From contig JAGXNR010000068.1 in assembly GCA_019894875.1 (NCBI GenBank), forward strand, positions 1 through 15,254: a stretch of DNA of 15,254 nt, read 5' to 3'. Position 1 is the stretch's first letter. Each line of letters starts with the position of its first letter. The translations under genes and the position numbers were made by a program. The DNA comes from Promethearchaeota archaeon (GTDB lineage: Archaea > Asgardarchaeota > Lokiarchaeia > Sigynarchaeales > SOKP01). Under the pieces are notes generated by a model, which was not told where the DNA came from, ran no database searches, and was given only the letters and a program-made list of their open reading frames with translations. This document shows, one piece after another, positions 1-7,085 of the stretch.

Positions 1-2
1 TA

Positions 3-644
3 TGTGTCAAACCTACCGAAATACATTTGGCAGTATCTATGATTGAACCTTGTGCCGTAGCCGTTCATGCTGTGTCAAGAGGTGGAGATATTAAAGGTTT
101 CAAGGTTTTGGTACTAGGTGCTGGCCCTATTGGAAACTTAGTTGGACAAACTGCTAAAGCCTTTGGAGCTAAAGCAGTAATGATTGCTGATTTAAGCGAT
201 TTTCGTTTAGGAATAGCAAAAGAAGTAGGGATTGACTTTATTATTAATCCAACAAAACAAGATCTCTCTGAAGAAATTGAAAAAGTATTTGGGCCAGATA
301 AAGCAGATTTAATAATAGAATGCGTTGGTGCCAATGAAACTATTGATGCTGCTATTGAAAACGCAAGAAAAGGATCTGATATTATAATTGTTGGCGTTTT
401 TGGTGATAAGCCTGCTGTTGATCTTGGATTTGTCCAGGATCGTGAACTTAGGTTGATTGGTACTTTAATGTATCAAACTGAGGATTATATTAAATCTATT
501 GAGCTTGTAAACTCAAATAAATTAAGCCTTGAACCATTAATGACTAAGCACTTTCCATTCAAGGATTATGGTAAAGCTTATAAATTTATTGACGATAAAA
601 AAGATAAAGTAATGAAAGTTTTTATTGATGTAACTCAAGAATAG
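3..644 (+). CDS. Zinc-type (MDR) polyol/alcohol dehydrogenase, 3' part only
   Basis: C-terminal 213 residues of a medium-chain dehydrogenase/reductase; the reading frame is open to the left edge, so the N-terminal catalytic zinc domain is missing. The visible part opens with an EPxAVxVHA-like stretch (residues 15-23), typical of the sorbitol/xylitol/threonine dehydrogenase branch. A Rossmann fold follows, with GAGPIG at 39-44. Asp63 at the end of the second strand predicts NAD(H) rather than NADP(H). The rest is the usual MDR C-terminal lobe ending near 213. The likely reaction is NAD-dependent oxidation of a polyol or secondary alcohol to a ketose or ketone in the cytoplasm; the substrate cannot be read from this half. 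The stop lies 10 bases before the iron alcohol dehydrogenase, so the two are probably co-transcribed. The internal TTG at 27 is not a start, because homology continues upstream of it. Confidence 0.85.
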   Translation, partial: CVKPTEIHLAVSMIEPCAVAVHAVSRGGDIKGFKVLVLGAGPIGNLVGQTAKAFGAKAVMIADLSDFRLGIAKEVGIDFIINPTKQDLSEEIEKVFGPDKADLIIECVGANETIDAAIENARKGSDIIIVGVFGDKPAVDLGFVQDRELRLIGTLMYQTEDYIKSIELVNSNKLSLEPLMTKHFPFKDYGKAYKFIDDKKDKVMKVFIDVTQE

Positions 645-654
645 GTGATAAAAA

Positions 655-1824
655 TTGAGAAATATAAATTATTATAGCCCAAGTCGTATTCTGTTTGGTT
701 GGGGTCGAGTTTCTGAAGTTGGTGATATCGTTGCTCAATATGGCAAAAGGTGCCTATTAGTAACAGTTGCACCATTTCCCGCCCTAAATCCTGTATTTGA
801 AAATATTAAGAAGTTATGTTCTGATGTAGGAGTTGAGATATTTCATTTTGATGGTGTACAACCTAATCCAACAACGGATAACGTGAATGCCGGAGTAAAG
901 ATGGGTAAGAAGAACAAAGTAGATGTAGTTTTAGGGGTTGGAGGAGGTTCAAGCATAGATACTGCCAAATGTATTTCGGTAGGTTTGACACATAAGGGTG
1001 AAGCTTGGGATTATCGAGTGATAGATGGAAAACCAATTGAAGATATACTTCTTCCGATAATAGCTGTAACCACCACTGCGGGAACTGGTGCAGAAGTCAC
1101 TGCTGCTGCTGTAGTATCTAAAACAGATATTCATTTGAAGTATGCTCTTTATGATACCTTGTTATGCCCAAATGAAGCAATAGTAGATCCGGAATTAACT
1201 CTAACGTTACCCCCTCATATTACAGCATCTACAGGATGGGATGCATTCTGCCATTCATTTGAAGCCTATACTCATAACGCAGGGTCTTCTGATTATGTAG
1301 ATATGATTGCTTTAGAGGGTATGAGATTAATAATTAAAAATTTGCCAATTGCTATAAAAGACGGACAACTTAGAGATGCCAGAGAGGCGCTTCATTGGGC
1401 AAATACACTTGGAGGTCTTGCTATTCTTAATTCTGGTGTTACATTACCGCATGGAATGGGGATGGCTATTGGTGGAAGTGCCCCACACATCGCGCATGGA
1501 GAAGCACTAGCGATTATGTATCCTGCCATCAACCGATGGACATGGAAAAAAGCAATTAAAGAATATGCTACAGTTGCTAGATTATTCAATCCAAATCTGA
1601 AAGATGAATCCGATGAGGTCGCAGCAGAAAAAGGATGCGATGAGATAGATAAATTTCTAAAAGAGATTGGAATGTGGATGAGTTTTAAAGATAAAAATTT
1701 ATCTGAAAGTGCATTAAAAGATATAGCGGAAGACACATTTAAACTCCCTGATTATGAAAATCATGCAATAATAGCAACAGCCGAAGATGTAATGGATCTT
1801 CTGAAAAAAAGATATAATGGATGA
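655..1824 (+). CDS. Iron-containing alcohol dehydrogenase
   Basis: Group III (Fe-ADH) NAD(P)-dependent alcohol dehydrogenase, 389 residues, the normal family length. The N-terminal half has the dinucleotide site GGGSSIDTAK (96-105) and TTAGTGAEVT (140-149). Predicted iron ligands are Asp196, His200, His266 and His281; the Asp-x3-His pair falls at the same numbers as in E. coli FucO. The segment between the last two histidines is one residue longer than in FucO (15 versus 14), and the FucO active-site His four residues after the third ligand is Met270 here. The start is TTG at 655, supported by GGTGA at 644-648. It follows the polyol dehydrogenase by 10 bases, suggesting an operon. It would interconvert an alcohol and an aldehyde or ketone in the cytoplasm. 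Substrate unknown; family assignment is firm. Confidence 0.93.
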   Translation: MRNINYYSPSRILFGWGRVSEVGDIVAQYGKRCLLVTVAPFPALNPVFENIKKLCSDVGVEIFHFDGVQPNPTTDNVNAGVKMGKKNKVDVVLGVGGGSSIDTAKCISVGLTHKGEAWDYRVIDGKPIEDILLPIIAVTTTAGTGAEVTAAAVVSKTDIHLKYALYDTLLCPNEAIVDPELTLTLPPHITASTGWDAFCHSFEAYTHNAGSSDYVDMIALEGMRLIIKNLPIAIKDGQLRDAREALHWANTLGGLAILNSGVTLPHGMGMAIGGSAPHIAHGEALAIMYPAINRWTWKKAIKEYATVARLFNPNLKDESDEVAAEKGCDEIDKFLKEIGMWMSFKDKNLSESALKDIAEDTFKLPDYENHAIIATAEDVMDLLKKRYNG

Positions 1825-1903
1825 TATTAACAGAAGTTTCTTTATCGTTTTTTATTTTAATTTTATAAAATCGAAAATAATGAAAATGTAAATTGATGAA
1901 AAA

Positions 1904-2752
1904 ATGAAGCTAGGAATACATGCTTATGCATATTGTTCACAATGGAGTAATGAAACTCTTGATCTGATTGATAGAGTAAAGAATTTAGGATTAGATTTTA
2001 TAGAACTACCACTGATGGTTTTAGAAGATTTTGATGTGGTTGCAGTATCAAACAGGTTAAAAAAAGTCGGGTTAAATGTAGTTACATCGACAGTCTTAAC
2101 TGAGGAAACAGATATAACTAGTGCTAATCCTGAAGTTCGCACTCAAGGTGTAGAGTATTTAAAAAATTGTGCTAAGGTAACATATGATATTGGGGGGACA
2201 AGTTTCTGTGGAGTTCTTTATTCCCAGCACGCCAAAAATACAAGAGAACAACCAACAGAGAAGACATGGGAATATTCTGCAGAGTGTTTAAAGAAGGTAG
2301 CACAATATGCAAAACCCTTAGGTGTTACAATCGGTCTTGAGCCTGTGAACCGATATGAAACATACCTTATTAACACTTGCCAACAAGCTTTAAAACTAAT
2401 TGAAATGATTGGAGAAGATAATATGAGGATCCATCTTGATACGTATCATATGAACATTGAAGAAAAGAGTTTTTATGAGGCTACCAAGCTTGCTGGTGAT
2501 AAACTTATCCATTATCATTTATGTGAAAACGATCGAGGAATTCCAGGTTCTGGGTTGGTTGATTGGGATGGGATTTTTAAAGCACTCTCCGAAATAAACT
2601 ATAATGGTTATGCTGCATTAGAAAGCTTTGTGGATATGACTGATAATATGAATACTTGGGTATGGCGCCAACTTGCTCCAAGCGGGGATGCTTTAATCAA
2701 GGAAGGTGCTGCTTTCATCCGTTCCATGCAAGAAAAATATGAATTGTTGTAA
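1904..2752 (+). CDS. D-tagatose/D-psicose 3-epimerase family sugar epimerase
   Basis: TIM-barrel sugar isomerase/epimerase (AP endonuclease 2 superfamily), 282 residues, close to the length of ketose 3-epimerases. Predicted metal ligands are Glu146, Asp179, His205 and Glu240; their spacing (33, 26, 35) equals that of Glu150/Asp183/His209/Glu244 in D-psicose 3-epimerase. Signature stretches include EPVNRYETYLINT (146-158) and LDTYHMNIEE (178-187), close to the DPE/DTE subfamily. The likely reaction is C3 epimerisation of a ketose such as psicose/fructose or tagatose/sorbose; exact substrate unproved. The ATG at 1904 is the natural N-terminus (MKLGIHAYAY, first barrel strand). The 79-base gap after the iron dehydrogenase contains T-rich sequence and a 12-base palindrome (ATTTTATAAAAT), so it may have its own promoter. 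Same strand and theme as the two dehydrogenases. Confidence 0.9.
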   Translation: MKLGIHAYAYCSQWSNETLDLIDRVKNLGLDFIELPLMVLEDFDVVAVSNRLKKVGLNVVTSTVLTEETDITSANPEVRTQGVEYLKNCAKVTYDIGGTSFCGVLYSQHAKNTREQPTEKTWEYSAECLKKVAQYAKPLGVTIGLEPVNRYETYLINTCQQALKLIEMIGEDNMRIHLDTYHMNIEEKSFYEATKLAGDKLIHYHLCENDRGIPGSGLVDWDGIFKALSEINYNGYAALESFVDMTDNMNTWVWRQLAPSGDALIKEGAAFIRSMQEKYELL

Positions 2753-2823
2753 ACTCATTTTCAATAGAAGTTAATTAAAAAGAAATAATTAAAAAAAAAT
2801 AATTAAGATTTAAAGGTGTTTAC

Positions 2824-4293
2824 TCATTTCCTTTTCTTTTTCAAGACTATTAAGCCGATAGAGCCAATAGCAACAATTCCAATTACAATTAAAGGTTCAA
2901 ATCCCGGAATTCCCGGAGGAGTAGTTGATGCTGGATTTGCAGTTATCGTAACTGAATCAGATACAGTATTCCCATTCAGATCGGAAAATGTAATTTCATA
3001 TGTCGTAGTACCCAGAACATAATAACCGTAGTAATTAACTGCGGTACCACTTACCCATGGGGTTGCGTAAACGTCAATTGTCCCATTTACTTTTACAATG
3101 TAAGTAGCAGCATTCACATCTGTTGCTGTCCATGAAATATATTCTCCGATATCCCCGGGTGAGATAGTGTGAGTTATATCGCTCGGAGCGCTTGTTATAA
3201 CAGGATCCGTTGTATCAGGAATTTCTATTGTTAGAACTACTGAATCAGTGGTAGTAACACCATACATATTTTCAAAAGTGATTATATATGTATGATCACC
3301 CAAAGCTAACCCATCTGTTATATTATAAACAACCGGTACACCACTTGTCCACGCTGTAGCAGTTACAACATTAGTTGCAGTTTCACTATGTGTAATCGTA
3401 TAAGTAGTAGGATACATATCTGTTGCTGTCCATGAAAAGCTCTCCCCCGTGTAGCTGTCTGGAACAATACGATCGCTTGGAGCGTCTGTTATAACAGGAG
3501 CGGGAGCACTATCCCAAAGGTACTCGTAAAGTATATCACTTCCATACGCCATTGAGTAGTATATAAGAGCACCATTAGAACCATACGTACTAGTTATTGT
3601 TATAGGTAAGGTATTGTTTTCATATCCCGCTACAGGTACATTCATTTGATACCCATTAGGTAGAGCAGTCATTGTGGTGTTTGCTGCCAATGGATTTACA
3701 AATCCCCAATAATTTATTAATCCCGCTTGTGACTCAATGACATATTCAGTCCAATTCATATTGTTAGGAGCAATTTGAACGCCCATTAACCAATACGGAG
3801 TTGTTGCCATACCGCCATATAAAGTCTGTTTGGCAAAACTTGAAGTGTTACTAACGACATAATAAGTAGCAGGCCCAATTTCATTTATTGGTGGCCATGT
3901 ATACCAATACCACCCAAATGAAACGTTGACAGGTGTATATATAATGTTATCAAAGATAAAACTAGAAGCAAGTAGTAAACCACTAGTTTCATCTCCAATG
4001 GCTTCAATATCCATAGGCCAACCTGCCTGAATAGGTGGACCGTCGATCCAACCCCAATAAATTGCGGTTAAATTACTCGCGGGATCATGGCCGAAGATGT
4101 TAACAAATGCTTCCGGCATACCATCTGCTAAAAAAGTAGCCCAATTAGCATGATGCACAGACCATAAGTATTCATAATTTTCACTTTCTGCCACACCAAC
4201 ATAAGAACCAGGAGCAGCTTTCGCAGGTATCATGAAAGGAAGTAGTAATAGCATTCCCAGTATAGAAATTGTAATTAATTTATTTTTTTTCAT
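2824..4293 (-). CDS. Surface protein: shared N-terminal domain, two Ig/PKD-like repeats, IPGF-TM anchor
   Basis: Secreted, membrane-anchored protein of 489 residues. Residues 1-27 form a signal peptide (MKKNK, hydrophobic core, then AKA). Residues about 29-260 are a Trp/Tyr-rich domain of unrecognised function, paralogous to the start of the gene at 7086 (shared LYGGMATTPYW at 158-168). Residues 266-357 and 364-452 are two similar beta-sandwich modules (VIT-APSD...SWTATD...), Ig/PKD/HYR-like. The C-terminus has IPGF (462-465), a transmembrane helix (about 467-484) and the tail KKKRK, resembling archaeal PGF-CTERM/Loki-CTERM sorting signals. Several N-glycosylation sequons fit an extracellular location. 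The start is ATG with AAGGT about 8 bases upstream. The gene runs opposite to its neighbours and converges with the epimerase gene. No catalytic motif seen; adhesion or glycan binding is a guess. Confidence 0.85.
   Translation of the reverse strand: MKKNKLITISILGMLLLLPFMIPAKAAPGSYVGVAESENYEYLWSVHHANWATFLADGMPEAFVNIFGHDPASNLTAIYWGWIDGPPIQAGWPMDIEAIGDETSGLLLASSFIFDNIIYTPVNVSFGWYWYTWPPINEIGPATYYVVSNTSSFAKQTLYGGMATTPYWLMGVQIAPNNMNWTEYVIESQAGLINYWGFVNPLAANTTMTALPNGYQMNVPVAGYENNTLPITITSTYGSNGALIYYSMAYGSDILYEYLWDSAPAPVITDAPSDRIVPDSYTGESFSWTATDMYPTTYTITHSETATNVVTATAWTSGVPVVYNITDGLALGDHTYIITFENMYGVTTTDSVVLTIEIPDTTDPVITSAPSDITHTISPGDIGEYISWTATDVNAATYIVKVNGTIDVYATPWVSGTAVNYYGYYVLGTTTYEITFSDLNGNTVSDSVTITANPASTTPPGIPGFEPLIVIGIVAIGSIGLIVLKKKRK
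2938..3498 (-). repeat. Tandem Ig-like module repeat, 100-codon period
   Basis: Coding DNA for the two Ig/PKD-like modules of the minus-strand surface protein. A 20-base stretch (ATCTGTTGCTGTCCATGAAA on the + strand) is identical at 3118-3137 and 3418-3437, exactly 300 bases apart. A second pair near 3178-3206 and 3473-3501 is also nearly identical (shared TTATAACAGGA). This indicates a fairly recent in-frame duplication or gene conversion. Confidence 0.75.
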
Positions 4294-4763
4294 TTTGTTT
4301 TTACCTTTATGTGGAAATTCATTTTAATAAGATTGAGTTTAGTAGTATTAAACTGCATAATATTTAAATTTAACATTCCAATATATTTTGAGTAAAATTT
4401 TTGATTGGTTTAATTGGTTTTAACTGTTACATTTTGAAATTTATAAAAAACATTGGTTAAATTCATCCTTAGGAGACGGAGAAAATACAGTTTGCTCTAA
4501 TATTAATTTTAAAAAGAAGTAGAATTTTTTTTTTTTATAAATACAATTAGAATACATAAAAATATATTGACCTTATTTGTAATATTTACCGATCTTAGTT
4601 TCATAATTCTCATAAGTAAGATGGTTTGGTACTAAAAAGTATTTCAATGGATATATACCGAGGAATCTTTTAATTAAAAATAATCTTCTTCTCATTGATA
4701 AATTTTAAATAGTTTAATCTCAAAACTTTATATTAAATCTAAAATTTAGAGAGAATTCCCAAA
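4294..4763. other. 470-base divergent intergenic region
   Basis: Lies between the divergent surface-protein gene (minus) and the kinase operon (plus). No convincing ORF or structured RNA. It contains the promoters and leaders of both transcripts. A 6-bp inverted repeat AGTTTA/TAAACT with a 7-base spacer sits at 4336-4354, in the probable leader or promoter of the minus-strand gene. A run of 12 T lies at 4525-4536. The rest is A/T-rich sequence of low complexity. Confidence 0.6.
4726..4735 (+). promoter_or_regulatory. Candidate archaeal TATA box for the kinase operon
   Basis: CTTTATATTA follows a short CAAAA BRE-like stretch and ends 28 bases before the ATG at 4764. A typical archaeal TATA-to-start distance would give a transcript with only a few leader bases. 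That fits the lack of a good ribosome-binding site, although GAGAG lies at 4750-4754. The surroundings are very AT-rich, so chance matches are common. Confidence 0.35.
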
Positions 4764-5858
4764 ATGATACCAAAACGAACTAAAAGGATAACAGCTGAAT
4801 GGTTAAATGATGCTCTTCATCATTCAGGTTACCTTAAAGATATCAATATTAAATCTATTACAAGGGAACCTTGGGGTGCTGGAGAGGGTTTTGTAAGTGA
4901 TATGGCACGATTAACAATTACTTATGATAAAAATAACTCTGAAGCTCCAGAAACAATGATTGTAAAAATGCCAACTACTTTTAGGACTGCTTTAGCTGTT
5001 GCTTTGCAATACAACCTCTATGAAAAGGAGAACAGATTTTATACTGAGATCGCACCAATAAGTCCTATAAGAGTTCCTGGTCTTATCTACCAAGATTATG
5101 ATATTGAATCTAAAAAATCTATTCTTATTCTTGAAGATTGTTCATGTTATACCCAAGTTGATCAAATTGAAGGATTAAATCAGGAGCAAACCGAACTTGT
5201 TATTGACAAAATTGCTGATTTTCATATTAAGTGGTGGGACTCCCCAGGAATTTATTCATATGACTGGATACCTAAACCAAGAGATGAAATTTCAAATATG
5301 TTGATTAAAACATATCAAAATGATTGGGATATTTCAATTAAGAATGAAGAGTTTAAACAATTTCTACCGGAAGGTGGTCAAAAAGCGGGAGAGAATATTT
5401 ATAAAAACTATCCTTGGTTAGTTAATGATATCCCCGATGAAAATATAACACTGGTTCATTTTGATTTTCGAGTAGATAATTTATTTTTTGATATGAATGA
5501 TAAAGAAAATCCCTTAATAGTGTTTGATTGGGGATCTTTATCTGCTAATGGAGGGATTCTTGATATAGCATACCTCTTAGCTCAAAGCCTTCCAATTGAT
5601 TTGAGAAGGAAGATAGAACAAGACATGGTAAAACGTTATGTAAAGCGTGTGGAAAAAAGCGGTATTACGACTGTTGATTTTGATTTGATTTGGGAGTTTT
5701 ATTTGAGATCATTAATGTGTTATGCTTATATCCCTGTTTTAGGTTTTGCTCAATTAGATAGGAGTGACCCTAGAGCAATGAGATTATTTGAAGTAATAAC
5801 CAAACGTCAATTCACAGCAATACTTGATAACGATGCTACAAACGTATGTCCATCTTAA
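4764..5858 (+). CDS. APH/ecdysteroid-kinase-like small-molecule phosphotransferase
   Basis: Protein-kinase-like fold of the aminoglycoside phosphotransferase/EcKinase (CHK, DUF1679-like) group, 364 residues. Visible motifs: a glycine-rich nucleotide loop (WGAGEGFVSD, 37-46), ATP-binding Lys68 in MIVKMP, the catalytic loop HFDFRVDN (232-239) with Asp234 as base and Asn239 as metal ligand, and the metal-binding Asp255 in VFDWGSLS. LILEDC (121-126) matches the hinge of this family. It should transfer phosphate from ATP to a hydroxyl on a small molecule; the family acts on antibiotics, choline, sugars and steroids, so the substrate cannot be predicted. It is followed 21 bases later by a PfkB sugar kinase, forming a probable two-gene operon. 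That context favours a metabolic substrate such as a sugar or polyol over antibiotic resistance (inference). Confidence 0.8.
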   Translation: MIPKRTKRITAEWLNDALHHSGYLKDINIKSITREPWGAGEGFVSDMARLTITYDKNNSEAPETMIVKMPTTFRTALAVALQYNLYEKENRFYTEIAPISPIRVPGLIYQDYDIESKKSILILEDCSCYTQVDQIEGLNQEQTELVIDKIADFHIKWWDSPGIYSYDWIPKPRDEISNMLIKTYQNDWDISIKNEEFKQFLPEGGQKAGENIYKNYPWLVNDIPDENITLVHFDFRVDNLFFDMNDKENPLIVFDWGSLSANGGILDIAYLLAQSLPIDLRRKIEQDMVKRYVKRVEKSGITTVDFDLIWEFYLRSLMCYAYIPVLGFAQLDRSDPRAMRLFEVITKRQFTAILDNDATNVCPS

Positions 5859-5879
5859 AAAATTTAAAAGGATACTCAC

Positions 5880-6815
5880 ATGGTGGATGTAATAGCCATC
5901 GGCGAATTACTTATTGACATGATCGCGGATAGCGACGGCATTTCCTTAGAAGATCAAACTACTTTCAAACGTTTCGCTGGAGGTGCTCCAGCTAATTTTG
6001 CGGTTGGAATTAAACGCTTAGGAATATCATCGGGAATGATAACAAAGGTGGGTGATGATTTTTTTGGACGATATTTAATAAAAACTCTTAAAGAGGAGCA
6101 AGTAGATATAAGCCAGATAAAAATTACAAAAGAATACAAAACTGCCCTTGCTTTTGTTGGTTTAGATGAAAAAAAGAGTCCCAACTTTTCATTTTATCGC
6201 TCTCCCTGTGCAGATATTATGTTGAACGAAAATGAGATTGATGAGGATTATATAAAATCTGCTCAATTATTGATGTGCGGGACTGTATCTATGGCTGATG
6301 AACCTGCTCGAAGTGCGATTTTTAAAGCAATCGAATACGCTAAAAAAAATGGTTTACAAGTAGCATGTGATCCTAATCTACGAGACGACTTGTGGCATTT
6401 TAATGATCCGCGAGAATATATTTTTAAAGTCTTAAAGGACACAGACATCTTTTTACCCTCGGTGTCAGAAGCAGAATTCATTACTGGAGAAAAAGGGGAA
6501 GGCGCGTTTGAAGCGATCTTAGAGTTAGGTCCATCAATCGTAGGAATTACACAGGGAGCAGAAGGATCAACTGTCCTAACTAAAGATGAAATTTTTTTTG
6601 CCCCTTCATATAAAGTTGATGTAGTCGACACGACTGGAGCTGGTGATTCTTTTGCCGCAGGATTAATTACTGGATTGTTGACGAATATGGATTTAGAAAA
6701 AATACCTTATTTCGCTAATGCTGTTTCATCCTTGAAGATAACTCGAAAAGGTGCTATGAATATTCCTAATCGAATAGAAGTGGAAAATTTTATGAAAAAG
6801 AAATTAAGAAAGTGA
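5880..6815 (+). CDS. PfkB-family sugar kinase, fructokinase-like
   Basis: Ribokinase/PfkB carbohydrate kinase of 311 residues, normal length. Motifs: GELLIDM (8-14), substrate-site GGAPAN (34-39), the first PfkB signature region around GDDFFGRYL (58-66), FYRSPCADIML (105-115), CDPNLR (163-168), and the second PfkB signature DTTGAGDSF (250-258) with catalytic base Asp256. The combination FAGGAPAN, FYRxPxAD and CDPNLRxxLW is characteristic of bacterial and plant fructokinases more than of ribokinase or KDG kinase, so ATP-dependent phosphorylation of fructose or a similar ketose is the best guess. AAAGGAT 5-11 bases before the ATG is a good ribosome-binding site. It sits 21 bases downstream of the APH-like kinase. 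With the ketose 3-epimerase and polyol dehydrogenase nearby, it could finish a polyol-to-ketose-phosphate route. Two hairpins follow the stop. Confidence 0.92.
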   Translation: MVDVIAIGELLIDMIADSDGISLEDQTTFKRFAGGAPANFAVGIKRLGISSGMITKVGDDFFGRYLIKTLKEEQVDISQIKITKEYKTALAFVGLDEKKSPNFSFYRSPCADIMLNENEIDEDYIKSAQLLMCGTVSMADEPARSAIFKAIEYAKKNGLQVACDPNLRDDLWHFNDPREYIFKVLKDTDIFLPSVSEAEFITGEKGEGAFEAILELGPSIVGITQGAEGSTVLTKDEIFFAPSYKVDVVDTTGAGDSFAAGLITGLLTNMDLEKIPYFANAVSSLKITRKGAMNIPNRIEVENFMKKKLRK

Positions 6816-6844
6816 TGATGTTTTACAGTTTAGCAATCAATAAC

Positions 6845-6874
6845 AGTGTAGATTCTACTAATGAAATCTGCACT
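6845..6874 (+). terminator. Hairpin 1 in the 3' region of the kinase operon
   Basis: Inverted repeat AGTGTAGATT / AATCTGCACT with a 10-base loop, ten pairs including one G-U, beginning 29 bases after the PfkB stop codon. It is stable for such AT-rich DNA and not part of any ORF. It is either a 3'-end stability element or the first part of the terminator formed with the next hairpin. Confidence 0.5.
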
Positions 6875-6885
6875 TCTAAATAAAG

Positions 6886-6925
6886 AGAAAAAAGAAAAAT
6901 CTTAGAGATTAGTTCTTTTTTTCTT
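6886..6925 (+). terminator. Hairpin 2 plus T-tract, likely terminator of the kinase operon
   Basis: The inner stem is AATCT/AGATT closing on the 3-base loop TAG (6898-6910). An outer A/T-rich stem joins GAAAAAAGAA with TTCTTTTTTTC, nine pairs plus wobbles. The right arm contains seven consecutive T at 6916-6922, as expected of archaeal T-tract termination. Confidence 0.45.
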
Positions 6926-7015
6926 AACAAGTATTTAATCTAAATTCAACTGAGATTTAATAGAATTAAATATTAATAGCTAATCTTAATAGAATTTTAG
7001 TTTTTTTTCTTCATT

Positions 7016-7042
7016 TGGGAAGAGTTATACCCGATCTCTTTT
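7016..7042 (+). promoter_or_regulatory. 27-base promoter element, copy A
   Basis: Contains the core GTTATACCCGATCTCTTTT and is identical at 24 of 27 positions to copy B at 9335-9361. CCCGA is followed by a T-rich TATA-like stretch. It lies 56 bases (from CCCGA) before the ATG at 7086 and 65 before the second ATG at 7095. AAGAG/CTCTT flank the core as a 5-bp inverted repeat. Probably a BRE/TATA promoter combined with a regulator site. Confidence 0.5.
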
Positions 7043-7085
7043 AATAACAACTACATTTGTACTATCTAAAAATTTTTTAAAAAAG

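Noticed and set aside
27..644. TTG at 27 as the start of the zinc-type dehydrogenase
   Set aside because: The homologous EPxAVxVHA region follows immediately and the frame stays open to the window edge, so the gene is truncated by the window.
4651..4680. Third copy of the GTTATACCCGA promoter element (ATATACCGAGGAATCTTTTAAT)
   Set aside because: Only a partial match with gaps, and over 100 bases from the next start, unlike copies A and B.
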